In this document: positions 1-5,956 of the stretch, in pieces
Numbering within the stretch: the stretch's first letter is position 1
Layout: each line of letters begins with the position of its first letter
Notes under the pieces: model-generated
Database searches by the model: none
What the model was told of the DNA's origin: nothing
What the model saw: the letters and a program-made list of their open reading frames with translations, nothing else
Position numbers and translations under genes: made by a program
Source of the DNA: an uncultured Holdemanella sp.
GTDB lineage: Bacteria > Bacillota_I > Bacilli_A > Erysipelotrichales > Erysipelotrichaceae
NCBI GenBank assembly: GCA_900754615.1
Contig: CAAEDN010000118.1
Span: 1 to 10,737 of the forward strand
DNA: 10,737 bases
Reading direction: 5' to 3'

Positions 1-35
1 AAAATAATTTATAATCAGATATAAATAAATAGAAT

Positions 36-64
36 TTGAATATAGCACTTGTTCTTTGTAAAAT
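36..64 (+). promoter_or_regulatory. Promoter for the M20 amidohydrolase gene
   Basis: A -35 box TTGAAT (36-41; 4 of 6 consensus) and a -10 box TAAAAT (59-64; 5 of 6) are separated by exactly 17 bases. Transcription would start near 71, leaving a leader of about 22 bases that contains the AGGAGG ribosome site at 78-83. This placement argues against translation starting at the TTG codon at 36, which lies inside the -35 box. Predicted from consensus only. Confidence 0.55.
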
Positions 65-92
65 AGATTCAACTTTTAGGAGGAACTATTTT

Positions 93-1298
93 ATGTCAGA
101 ATTAAAGAATCAAATTTCCCAATTTATAGATACAAACGCAAAAGTATATCAAGATATTTCATTGGCCATTCATGCCAAACCAGAAGTGAGCGATTTTGAA
201 TATTTTGCTTCTCAAACACTAAGTGAACAATTAAAAAAAGAAGGTTTTGAAATTGAATTGCCAGCTGCAAGACATCGTACAGGTTTTGCGGCAACCTACA
301 AAAGTAATAAGCCAGGTCCTACCGTTGTTTTTCTAGCAGAATATGATGCTCTTGCCGGTTTAGGCCATGGTTGTGGTCATAATGTGTTTGGAGCTACTTC
401 CTCACTTGCGGGCGCTGCATTAAAAAGTGTAGTGAATCAAATTGGCGGAGAAGTACGTGTATATGGAACATCTGGAGAAGAGGGTGGACAAAATGGCAGT
501 GCCAAAGGTTCGTTTGTGAAGAAGGGGTATTTAAAAAATGTGGATTTTGCCCTATGCGTACATCCCGGCTCAGGTCCAGAAGATGGATTGAGTACGCGTA
601 ATTATGCATGTGCGCCCGTTGATATTGAATTCTGGGGTAAACCAACTCATGCCGCAGGTTGTCCTCAAGATGGTATCAATGCGTTGGATGCGCAAATATT
701 AACGTATGCAGCTATTGGTGTTTTACGTCAACAACTAACAGATCGCATTCGTATTCATGGTGTGATTGTTGATGGGGGAACAGCTCCAAATGTCATTCCA
801 GAATACACAAAAGCCAAATATTATATTCGTGCTGCCGATATTGATACGTTGCATGAGCTATATGAAAAAGTAGAGAATATTGTGAAGGGTTCAGCTTTAC
901 AGACGGGTTGTACTTCAAGCATGAAATTGTATCAAAATCTTGTGGAAAATATGGTTTTAACACCTTCATTAGATGCGATTTATGAAAAATACATTACGGA
1001 ACTTGGCAATACTGTAAAACATGTAGAAGATGTGGTCATGCCAGGAAGTAGTGATGTGGGTAATATTAGTCAGGTTGTACCTACGATTCAGCCTCATATC
1101 AGTATTACAGATGTACAGATTGCAGGACATAGTCAAGATATGGTCAATGCTTCATGCAGTCAAAAGGCAATGGATGCGATTGTAAAAGGGGCAAAAGCAT
1201 TAGCGTGGACGGCACTGGAATTATTTGAAAATCCGGATGAGTTAGCTAAAATAAAAGAAGATCATGCTTGGCATGTAGAGCATCAAAAGGAGAACTAA
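93..1298 (+). CDS. M20 family (M20D, AbgB/ACY1L2-like) metal-dependent amidohydrolase
   Basis: A 401-residue cytoplasmic zinc-type amidohydrolase of the M20 peptidase family. Such enzymes cleave N-acyl amino acids, p-aminobenzoyl-glutamate or dipeptides; the substrate here cannot be read from sequence. Visible metal-site motifs are the GHGCGHN block (His92, Cys94, His96), the Glu-Glu pair in TSGEEGG (129-130), His157 in HPG, the dimerisation/insert-domain motif PTHAAG (His186), and a C-terminal GHS (His346). The Cys in HGCGHN and the late GHS fit the M20D (AbgB/amidohydrolase) branch rather than carboxypeptidase G2 types. The ATG at 93 was chosen because AGGAGG lies 9 bases upstream; the frame is open back to a TTG at 36, but that would overlap the promoter. 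Length is normal. It is monocistronic, with its own terminator. Being two genes from a methionine importer, a role in releasing scavenged amino acids is possible but not shown. Confidence 0.88.
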   Translation: MSELKNQISQFIDTNAKVYQDISLAIHAKPEVSDFEYFASQTLSEQLKKEGFEIELPAARHRTGFAATYKSNKPGPTVVFLAEYDALAGLGHGCGHNVFGATSSLAGAALKSVVNQIGGEVRVYGTSGEEGGQNGSAKGSFVKKGYLKNVDFALCVHPGSGPEDGLSTRNYACAPVDIEFWGKPTHAAGCPQDGINALDAQILTYAAIGVLRQQLTDRIRIHGVIVDGGTAPNVIPEYTKAKYYIRAADIDTLHELYEKVENIVKGSALQTGCTSSMKLYQNLVENMVLTPSLDAIYEKYITELGNTVKHVEDVVMPGSSDVGNISQVVPTIQPHISITDVQIAGHSQDMVNASCSQKAMDAIVKGAKALAWTALELFENPDELAKIKEDHAWHVEHQKEN

Positions 1299-1309
1299 TG
1301 TTCATAAGT

Positions 1310-1346
1310 AAAGGCTTGTTAATTGAATACAAGTCCTTTTCTTTTG
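1310..1346 (+). terminator. Intrinsic terminator after the M20 gene
   Basis: AAAGGCTTGT (1310-1319) pairs with ACAAGTCCTTT (1329-1339) around a 9-base loop, with one bulged base, and is followed by TTTTCTTTT. It lies 11 bases after the amidohydrolase stop codon and separates that gene from lysR. Confidence 0.6.
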
Positions 1347-1351
1347 AAATC

Positions 1352-1379
1352 TTGAAAATCAATAAATATTTATTAAAAT
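1352..1379 (+). promoter_or_regulatory. Promoter for the LysR-type gene, with AT palindrome in the spacer
   Basis: A -35 box TTGAAA (1352-1357; 5 of 6) and a -10 box TAAAAT (1374-1379; 5 of 6) are 16 bases apart. The spacer holds a perfect 14-base palindrome, AATAAATATTTATT (1361-1374), which could be an autoregulatory operator, although pure A/T palindromes arise easily by chance in such DNA. Confidence 0.4.
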
Positions 1380-1402
1380 AATATAAATAAAAGGAGACTG
1401 AA

Positions 1403-2323
1403 ATGACGCTTCAACAATTACTTTATGTATTAACGGTATCAGATGAGAAATCTATGAATAAGGCGGCTGAAAAGCTTTTTGTGTCTCAGCCTACTTTAAC
1501 GTCTGCCATTCAATCACTTGAAAAAGAACTAGATATTCAAATCTTTAATCGTACAAGTCACGGAGTCACTGTGACGCAACAAGGACAAGAATTTTTAACA
1601 TACGCAAGACAGTTGTACCAACAATATGAATTATTAAAAAATCGCTACGAAGATGTAAGTTTACGAAGAAATAAGTTTCGTGTTTCGTGCCAGCACTATT
1701 CATTTGCGACCAAAGCATTTGTGGATACAGTGAAAAAGTATGGGACTTCTAAATATGATTTTGCAATCAGTGAAACTAAGACGATGCATGTTATTGAGGA
1801 TGTAGGTAATTCTTTAAGTGAAATAGGCATTTTATATTTATCCAATTATAATCGTCGTTTTATGATGAAACAATTTGATGAGTGGAATTTAGAATTTCAT
1901 AAATTAGCCAATTGCGATGCCTTTGTGTATTTGTATAAGGGGCATCCTCTTGCTAAGAAAAAATCAATTACGTATGAAGAATTATTGCCGTATCCGAATA
2001 TGACCTTTGATCAAGGGGATAATCCTTCGATGTATACGGCAGAGGAGATATTGGTTGAAAATGAATTTCCAAGAAAGATTCAAGTAAATGATCGTGCCAC
2101 GATGCTAAATTTAATGAGAGGACTGAATGGATATACTTTATGTTCTGGAATCATTAGTAAAGATTTGAATGGGGATGACTATGTAGTTGTTCCGTATGAG
2201 GCTAATGTAGAAAATCCCAATTCTATGATGGAAATTGGGTATATCACTCGAAAATATACAGTTTTAAGTGAGATTGGTAATACGTATATTCAAACAATGA
2301 AAGATTATTTTAGTAATAAATAA
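1403..2323 (+). CDS. LysR family transcriptional regulator
   Basis: A 306-residue LysR-type regulator, the usual length of the family. The N-terminal winged helix-turn-helix is clear: residues 17-40 read SMNKAAEKLFVSQPTLTSAI and onward, followed by the wing region FNRTSHGVTVTQQGQEFL (48-65). A linker helix (about 66-88) leads to the periplasmic-binding-protein-like effector domain (about 90-300), which would bind a small coinducer that cannot be deduced. The start is supported by AAGGAG (1391-1396) 6 bases before the ATG. The gene follows the M20 terminator and precedes the independently promoted metNIQ leader, so M20 and metNIQ are candidate targets. However, metNIQ already has an attenuator in its leader, and the usual divergent target of a LysR gene is absent because all neighbours run the same way. 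The family assignment is secure; the target genes and effector are unknown. Confidence 0.9.
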   Translation: MTLQQLLYVLTVSDEKSMNKAAEKLFVSQPTLTSAIQSLEKELDIQIFNRTSHGVTVTQQGQEFLTYARQLYQQYELLKNRYEDVSLRRNKFRVSCQHYSFATKAFVDTVKKYGTSKYDFAISETKTMHVIEDVGNSLSEIGILYLSNYNRRFMMKQFDEWNLEFHKLANCDAFVYLYKGHPLAKKKSITYEELLPYPNMTFDQGDNPSMYTAEEILVENEFPRKIQVNDRATMLNLMRGLNGYTLCSGIISKDLNGDDYVVVPYEANVENPNSMMEIGYITRKYTVLSEIGNTYIQTMKDYFSNK

Positions 2324-2334
2324 AATTTATTACT
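2312..2334 (+). repeat. AT-rich perfect inverted repeat at the end of lysR
   Basis: AGTAATAAAT (2312-2321) and ATTTATTACT (2325-2334) are perfect 10-base complements around a 3-base AAA loop, overlapping the lysR stop codon. It could stall or protect the lysR transcript end, but it has one G-C pair per end and no T-run follows, so it is not a convincing intrinsic terminator. Confidence 0.4.
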
Positions 2335-2353
2335 GATTCAAAAATTTAACAAT

Positions 2354-2382
2354 TAGACAATAACTAAACCTTCTTGTAGAAT
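2354..2382 (+). promoter_or_regulatory. Promoter of the metNIQ leader
   Basis: A -35 box TAGACA (2354-2359; 5 of 6) and a -10 box TAGAAT (2377-2382; 5 of 6) are separated by exactly 17 bases. The start would fall near 2389, giving an untranslated leader of about 158 bases up to metN. That leader holds the Met-rich peptide gene and the attenuator. This is one of the better consensus promoters in the window. Confidence 0.65.
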
Positions 2383-2407
2383 ACAGACATGCAAGGAGGA
2401 AACGAAA

Positions 2408-2491
2408 ATGAAAACAATGATGATGTCAATGATGCAAATGTATATGTTAAAAATTGTGACCCGGTTTTCAATTCGTTTGTCGCTTATTTAA
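2408..2491 (+). CDS. Methionine-rich leader peptide of the metNIQ operon
   Basis: A 27-codon reading frame with a textbook ribosome site, AAGGAGG (2393-2399), 8 bases before its ATG. Eight of 27 residues are Met: positions 1, 4, 5, 6, 8, 9, 11 and 13, so seven of the ten codons 4-13 are AUG. The second half (LKIVTRFSIRLSLI) has no Met and reads through the 5' strand of a possible antiterminator. It ends at TAA 2489-2491, ten bases before an intrinsic terminator that precedes metN. Like the Trp-, His- or Leu-rich leader peptides of classical attenuators, it most likely has no function as a protein. Its job would be to stall ribosomes when charged Met-tRNA is scarce. The layout is seen directly; the regulatory role is inferred. 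The frame is too short for ordinary gene finding. Confidence 0.85.
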   Translation: MKTMMMSMMQMYMLKIVTRFSIRLSLI

Positions 2492-2507
2492 GTGTGCATA
2501 GGCCGGG
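2460..2507 (+). promoter_or_regulatory. Predicted antiterminator pairing in the metNIQ leader
   Basis: CCCGG (2460-2464) is complementary to CCGGG (2503-2507), which is the 5' arm of the terminator. Two G-U pairs and one A-U pair extend this to about 8 pairs (2460-2467 with 2500-2507). The intervening RNA can form its own small hairpin (2481-2485 with 2490-2494). The 5' strand starts 14 bases after the last Met codon, so a ribosome held at any of the Met codons would leave it free to pair, while one translating onward would mask it. The alternative folding was derived by eye; no energies were computed. Confidence 0.55.
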
Positions 2508-2526
2508 GAAATACCTCGGCTTTTTT
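2501..2526 (+). terminator. Attenuator terminator upstream of metN
   Basis: GCCGGGG (2502-2508) pairs with CCTCGGC (2514-2520) around a 5-base AAATA loop; it has seven pairs including one G-U, followed directly by TTTTTT (2521-2526). It sits between the Met-rich peptide and metN, 20 bases before the metN start codon, inside one transcription unit. An intrinsic terminator in this position makes sense as a conditional attenuator. Confidence 0.85.
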
Positions 2527-2546
2527 GTTAGATTGGAGTGTTATAA

Positions 2547-3602
2547 ATGATTAATATAGAGCATTTAGATAAAACCTATCATTTAAAGAATGCGGATGTA
2601 CATGCTGTGGATGATGTTTCATTGCATATTGAAAGTGGACAAATCTATGGAGTCATTGGATATTCTGGTGCAGGTAAGAGTACTTTGGTTCGATGCTTGA
2701 ACTTTTTAGAGATTCCGGATTCTGGAAGTATTGAAATTGAAGGGTTTGGAAAAGTAAATGCAAGTCAAGGAAATTTAGATATAAGCCAAAAGAAATTAAG
2801 AGAACTCAGAAGATCGATTGGAATGATTTTTCAACATTTTAACTTATTAGATCGAAGTACAGTATTTGATAATGTGGCCTATCCGTTAAAATATACAGGT
2901 TCATCAAAGCAACAAATTGAAACTCGTGTAGATGAATTATTAGATCTTGTAGACCTGGCAGATAAAAAACATGTTTATCCATCACAATTATCGGGAGGAC
3001 AAAAACAACGTGTAGCCATCGCTAGAGCCTTATCAAACAATCCTAAAGTGTTACTTAGTGATGAAGCAACTTCTGCTCTAGATCCAGATGCGACAGAATC
3101 CATTTTAAAGTTATTGAAGGATTTAAATAAAAGATTAGGAATAACGATTATTTTAATTACACATGAAATGAGTGTGATTAAATCTATCGCAAACCGTGTG
3201 GCGGTTATGGAAAATGGCAAGGTTGTTGAAGAGGGCGATGTATATGATATCTTCGCAAATCCTAAAGAAGAAATCACTAAGAAATTTATCAACTCTTCAT
3301 CGGCATTATCAAATATAACGAAGTTGATAGAAAACCAAACGATTGTACCAACGGATACACCGGCAAGTAAATTGATTAAATTAACATTCACTCGAGATAG
3401 TGTTGGTAGTGCAACTATTTCAAAAATATCTCGTGAATATAATGTGGATGTAAATATCATGTTAGCCAATGTAGATGTAGTGAATGCAGATGCCTTGGGA
3501 GGTATTATTGCTTCTATTGAAGGAACTAGGGAAAATGTGCAAAGTGCCATTGATTTTCTACATGAATCAAATGTAAGGGTGGAGGTGATTCACAATGCCT
3601 AA
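2547..3602 (+). CDS. metN: Methionine ABC importer ATP-binding protein MetN
   Basis: A 351-residue ATPase that powers methionine uptake with MetI and MetQ at the inner face of the membrane. Nucleotide-binding motifs are all present: Walker A GYSGAGKST (38-46), Q-loop Gln96 in IFQHFNLL, signature LSGGQ (148-152), Walker B VLLSDE (168-173) and the switch His206. After the ATPase core (about 1-245) comes a C-terminal NIL/ACT-like domain (about 275-349), which in E. coli MetN binds methionine and shuts transport off (trans-inhibition). That domain and the length distinguish MetN from other ABC ATPases. GGAG (2535-2538) lies 8 bases before the ATG, immediately downstream of the attenuator. The end overlaps metI by 8 bases. 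Expression should depend on read-through of the leader terminator. A long antisense open frame on the other strand is a shadow. Confidence 0.96.
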   Translation: MINIEHLDKTYHLKNADVHAVDDVSLHIESGQIYGVIGYSGAGKSTLVRCLNFLEIPDSGSIEIEGFGKVNASQGNLDISQKKLRELRRSIGMIFQHFNLLDRSTVFDNVAYPLKYTGSSKQQIETRVDELLDLVDLADKKHVYPSQLSGGQKQRVAIARALSNNPKVLLSDEATSALDPDATESILKLLKDLNKRLGITIILITHEMSVIKSIANRVAVMENGKVVEEGDVYDIFANPKEEITKKFINSSSALSNITKLIENQTIVPTDTPASKLIKLTFTRDSVGSATISKISREYNVDVNIMLANVDVVNADALGGIIASIEGTRENVQSAIDFLHESNVRVEVIHNA

Positions 3603-4293
3603 ATTTTTATCTGAGTTTTTTCCAAATGTAGCTAATTACTGGGATATCTTTAAACAAGCCTTACAAGCTACTTATCAGATGTTTTTTATCGCAGGATTGA
3701 TCACATTGTTGATTGGAGGTGCCTTTGGAATAGCGTTAATTGTAACTAAGACAGATGGTATTAAGCCAAACCGTATAGGTCACTTTATTTTAGAAGTTAT
3801 TACGAACATCTTTAGGGCGGTACCATTTATCATCTTGTTAATTTTCTTGATTCCATTAACACGAAGTATTGCGGGAACCTCAATTGGAGTCAAAGGAGCT
3901 ATTGTTCCATTAGTGTTTGGGGCTGTTCCATTCTACACAAGACAAGTCGAAACGGCATTAGCGGATGTAAATCCAGGAAAGATAGAAGCGGCAAGAAGTA
4001 TGGGAAGTTCAACACTAGGAATTATCTTTCGTGTCTATCTACATGAGGCGCTACCGGATTTGATTCGTGTAACAACCATTACAGCTATTTCATTGATTGG
4101 ACTTACAACGAGTGCAGGTGCAGTTGGAGCTGGTGGAATTGGTTCATTCGCAATCAATTATGGACAAAACTTACATTATCAAGATGTCGTGAATTTATGT
4201 GTGATTTTACTATTGATCATTGTTTCATTGATTCAATTATTAGGTAATACATTATCTAGAGCAACAGTTAATAAAGAATTATTTCATAAATAA
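3595..4293 (+). CDS. metI: Methionine ABC importer permease MetI
   Basis: A 232-residue membrane permease of the MetI type, forming the homodimeric channel of the methionine importer. Five hydrophobic spans can be seen at about residues 28-50, 65-88, 100-115, 157-180 and 198-218, the usual MetI layout. The cytoplasmic coupling loop has the EAA motif (EAARSMGSSTLGIIFRVYLH, 131-150), which docks on MetN. The gene overlaps the last 8 bases of metN, and its ribosome site GGAGGTGAT (3581-3589) is a full-length match to the 16S rRNA tail 5 bases before the ATG, so it should be translated efficiently and coupled to metN. Length is normal. Seventeen bases separate it from metQ. Confidence 0.95.
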   Translation: MPKFLSEFFPNVANYWDIFKQALQATYQMFFIAGLITLLIGGAFGIALIVTKTDGIKPNRIGHFILEVITNIFRAVPFIILLIFLIPLTRSIAGTSIGVKGAIVPLVFGAVPFYTRQVETALADVNPGKIEAARSMGSSTLGIIFRVYLHEALPDLIRVTTITAISLIGLTTSAGAVGAGGIGSFAINYGQNLHYQDVVNLCVILLLIIVSLIQLLGNTLSRATVNKELFHK

Positions 4294-4310
4294 AAAAGGA
4301 GAAAAGGATT

Positions 4311-5237
4311 ATGAAGGCAAACAAATTATTTAAAACATTTTTAACAGCAGGCTTAGTAGCTACAACATTACTTACAGGATGTTCATCGCAGCAGACAACT
4401 TCAAGTGAACCTGTAAAAATTGGTATTCCAAGTGATGCGACAAATGGAGGAAGAGGATTATTGCTTCTAGAAAAAGCCGGCTTGATTGAAGTAGATGACA
4501 AGGCTGGATGGACTCCAGAATTGAAGGATGTTACGAAGTATAAATACAATATTGAAATTGTTCCTACACAAGCCAATACACTAGTTTCAACTTTGGATGA
4601 TTTTGGAGCTGCTACAATCAATGGTACATATGCGATTCCAGCTGGATTAAAACCTAAAAAGGATGGTTTGATTACAGAAGTACAAGAAGTAGGAAGTGAT
4701 AATCCATTTATTAACGTGATTGTTGCTCGTACAGCTGACAAAGACAATGAAGATTATCAAAAGGTTGTGAAGGCATACCAAAGTCAGTTGGTAGCTGAAT
4801 ATATTCTAGAAAAGAATAAAGGAGCGAGTGTTCCTGCATTTGATTATGATAAAGATTATACAGTTGATAAAAACTTTGTGAGCGATATTGAAGGATATCA
4901 ATCAAGTTCAGATGGAAAGAAAGTTATTAAGATTGGTACTTGTGGTTCTGCCGATACATTTAGAGCAGTACAAAAAGTATTAGACGATGAAAATTCAGGA
5001 ATTTATTTAGATGTAGTTGTGTTTGATGCATATAACTTACCAAATGAAGCTTTAAATAATGGTGAAATTGATTTGAACTCATTCCAACACAAAGCTTATT
5101 TGAAAAATGAATGTGAAGCACAAGGATATGATTTAACAGCAATTGGTGATACAAGCTCTGCACCATTAACTTTATATTCAAAGAAGGTTGATTCTTTAAA
5201 AGCTTTAAAAGAATTAGCTGGTAAAAAAGAAGACTAA
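4311..5237 (+). CDS. metQ: Circularly permuted MetQ/NlpA-family methionine-binding lipoprotein
   Basis: A 308-residue membrane-anchored substrate-binding protein for the MetNI importer. A charged N-terminus and hydrophobic stretch end in the lipobox LLTGC, so Cys24 is lipidated. The mature protein is in swapped order compared with ordinary MetQ. Residues 35-177 (KIGIPSDATNGGRGLLLLEK ... INGTYAIPAGLKPKKDG ... KAYQS ... GASVPAF) match what is normally the C-terminal half. Then comes a linker, about 178-203. Residues 204-300 (VIKIGTCGSADTFRA ... YNLPNEALNNGEID ... SFQHKAYL ... LYSKKVDSLKAL) match the normal N-terminal half. Ligand-pocket positions of the family are kept: Arg48, Asn104, Tyr241, Phe258 and His260. 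It is somewhat longer than usual (about 270-280) because of the linker. The frame is intact, with AAGGAG before the ATG and a terminator after the stop, so this looks like a working gene and not debris. Confidence 0.93.
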   Translation: MKANKLFKTFLTAGLVATTLLTGCSSQQTTSSEPVKIGIPSDATNGGRGLLLLEKAGLIEVDDKAGWTPELKDVTKYKYNIEIVPTQANTLVSTLDDFGAATINGTYAIPAGLKPKKDGLITEVQEVGSDNPFINVIVARTADKDNEDYQKVVKAYQSQLVAEYILEKNKGASVPAFDYDKDYTVDKNFVSDIEGYQSSSDGKKVIKIGTCGSADTFRAVQKVLDDENSGIYLDVVVFDAYNLPNEALNNGEIDLNSFQHKAYLKNECEAQGYDLTAIGDTSSAPLTLYSKKVDSLKALKELAGKKED

Positions 5238-5240
5238 ATT

Positions 5241-5264
5241 AAAAAGCCGATTTTTCGGCTTTTT
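5241..5264. terminator. Bidirectional terminator between metQ and the vanX-like operon
   Basis: AAAAAGCCGA (5241-5250) and TCGGCTTTTT (5255-5264) are a perfect 10-base inverted repeat with a TTTT loop. The A-run and T-run serve as U-tracts in either direction. It closes metNIQ on the plus strand and the convergent minus-strand operon, whose last stop codon touches it at 5264-5266. Confidence 0.9.
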
Positions 5265-5572
5265 CATATTTTAAGCAGTTGTTGAATATCTTCTTTCAGT
5301 TCATCACTAAACTCATCTAAATCATCCATCGTGATGGCTTGATCATGTAATAATCCGAGTAGAATCCAAAGCATATTTGAACGAGAAACATCTCTTGCCA
5401 AAACACCAGGACTTTTATAATCATCATAAATTTTCTTTCGAAGTGCCCAGTATTTATCGGAAGATGATGCATCTGAATTTAATATATCCTTATATTCTTC
5501 AATTAATCTATCCATATAGGCTTCTTGCCAACCACCTAGTTTCTTTTTAAATAATTTCCAATCTTTTTCCAT
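5264..5572 (-). CDS. Small conserved helical protein of unknown function
   Basis: A 102-residue soluble protein that I can place only as a conserved hypothetical. It begins MEKDWKLFKKKLGGWQEAYM, is rich in Lys, Asp, Glu and Leu, and appears entirely helical. It has a possible buried segment around residues 66-76 (NMLWILLGLLHD) and an acidic tail (DDLDEFSDELKEDIQQLL). There is no signal peptide, no membrane span and no catalytic motif. The start is firm: AGGAGGT (5583-5577 on the minus strand) sits just before the ATG, overlapping the stop of the preceding gene, from which only 9 bases separate it. It is the last gene of the vanX-like operon and ends at the bidirectional terminator. Confidence 0.75.
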   Translation of the reverse strand: MEKDWKLFKKKLGGWQEAYMDRLIEEYKDILNSDASSSDKYWALRKKIYDDYKSPGVLARDVSRSNMLWILLGLLHDQAITMDDLDEFSDELKEDIQQLLKI

Positions 5573-5581
5573 GTTGACCTC

Positions 5582-5956
5582 CTATTTGTCTTTACATTCT
5601 TTTATTAATTCATTGATATAAGAATCATCAATGTCAAAGCCTAAGTAGCATAGACCGCGATAGATGAAGTTAATATCATTTAAATGAAGGATTTGATTCA
5701 TCAATTCCTTTTTCTTGTCGTTGATCAAAGACATGTCATAATCACTTGTATTGCCACAAGGATGTATACAGGTTTTGCAGCTTGGCGATATCTTGTCTTT
5801 TTCTTTGTGTACTGTATCAATTAGATCTTGTGTAACTGTATGATTTCTTAGATGTTGAAGACAATTCATAATAATTGTGTCTGTGTTTTCTGTTTTTGGA
5901 TTTGAATCCACGGTTTTAGAAAGACCAATTAAAGCGGACCATAATTTAGTTTCCAT
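5582..5956 (-). CDS. Small protein with CxxCxxxCG motif, unknown function
   Basis: A 124-residue soluble protein with a cysteine motif SPSCKTCIHPCGNTSDYDM in which Cys60, Cys63 and Cys67 are spaced CxxCxxxC; further cysteines lie at 32, 103 and 121. The spacing could hold a metal ion or an iron-sulfur cluster, but this is inference: there is no fourth cysteine close by. The rest looks helical. I do not recognise a characterised homologue, though the METKLW start and the CGNTSDYDM block look like a conserved small family of Firmicutes. GGAGGT (5970-5965) lies 8 bases before its ATG. The gene overlaps the vanX-like gene by 11 bases and is followed 9 bases later by the 102-residue gene, so all three are probably co-transcribed and coupled in translation. 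Confidence 0.75.
   Translation of the reverse strand: METKLWSALIGLSKTVDSNPKTENTDTIIMNCLQHLRNHTVTQDLIDTVHKEKDKISPSCKTCIHPCGNTSDYDMSLINDKKKELMNQILHLNDINFIYRGLCYLGFDIDDSYINELIKECKDK

Noticed and set aside
36..92. Upstream TTG start for the M20 amidohydrolase, adding 19 residues
   Set aside because: It lies inside the predicted -35 box, has no ribosome site, and the added residues do not fit the family; the ATG at 93 has AGGAGG at the right distance.
1361..1374. AATAAATATTTATT palindrome as a firm LysR operator
   Set aside because: Purely A/T, expected by chance in such a spacer, and no second copy or clear T-N11-A spaced site elsewhere supports it; kept only as a note with the promoter.
2312..2334. 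Intrinsic terminator for lysR
   Set aside because: The inverted repeat is perfect but AT-rich and no T-run follows it; recorded as a repeat only.
2389..2546. SAM (S-box) riboswitch or Met T-box upstream of metN
   Set aside because: The leader is short, shows no S-box core and no T-box sequence like AGGGTGGNACCGCG; the translated Met-rich frame accounts for most of it.
2975..3550. Long antisense open frame (191 residues) opposite metN
   Set aside because: It is the shadow of a clearly coding gene, encodes a low-complexity composition with no motif, and lacks a ribosome site. The same holds for the reverse frames at 394-645, 4268-4747, 4711-4905, 4960-5181 and 9228-9500.
4311..5237. metQ as a frameshifted gene or a fusion of two partial copies (pseudogene)
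   Set aside because: One intact frame with signal peptide, both halves complete and non-duplicated, pocket residues kept, normal ribosome site and terminator; permutation explains it better than decay.
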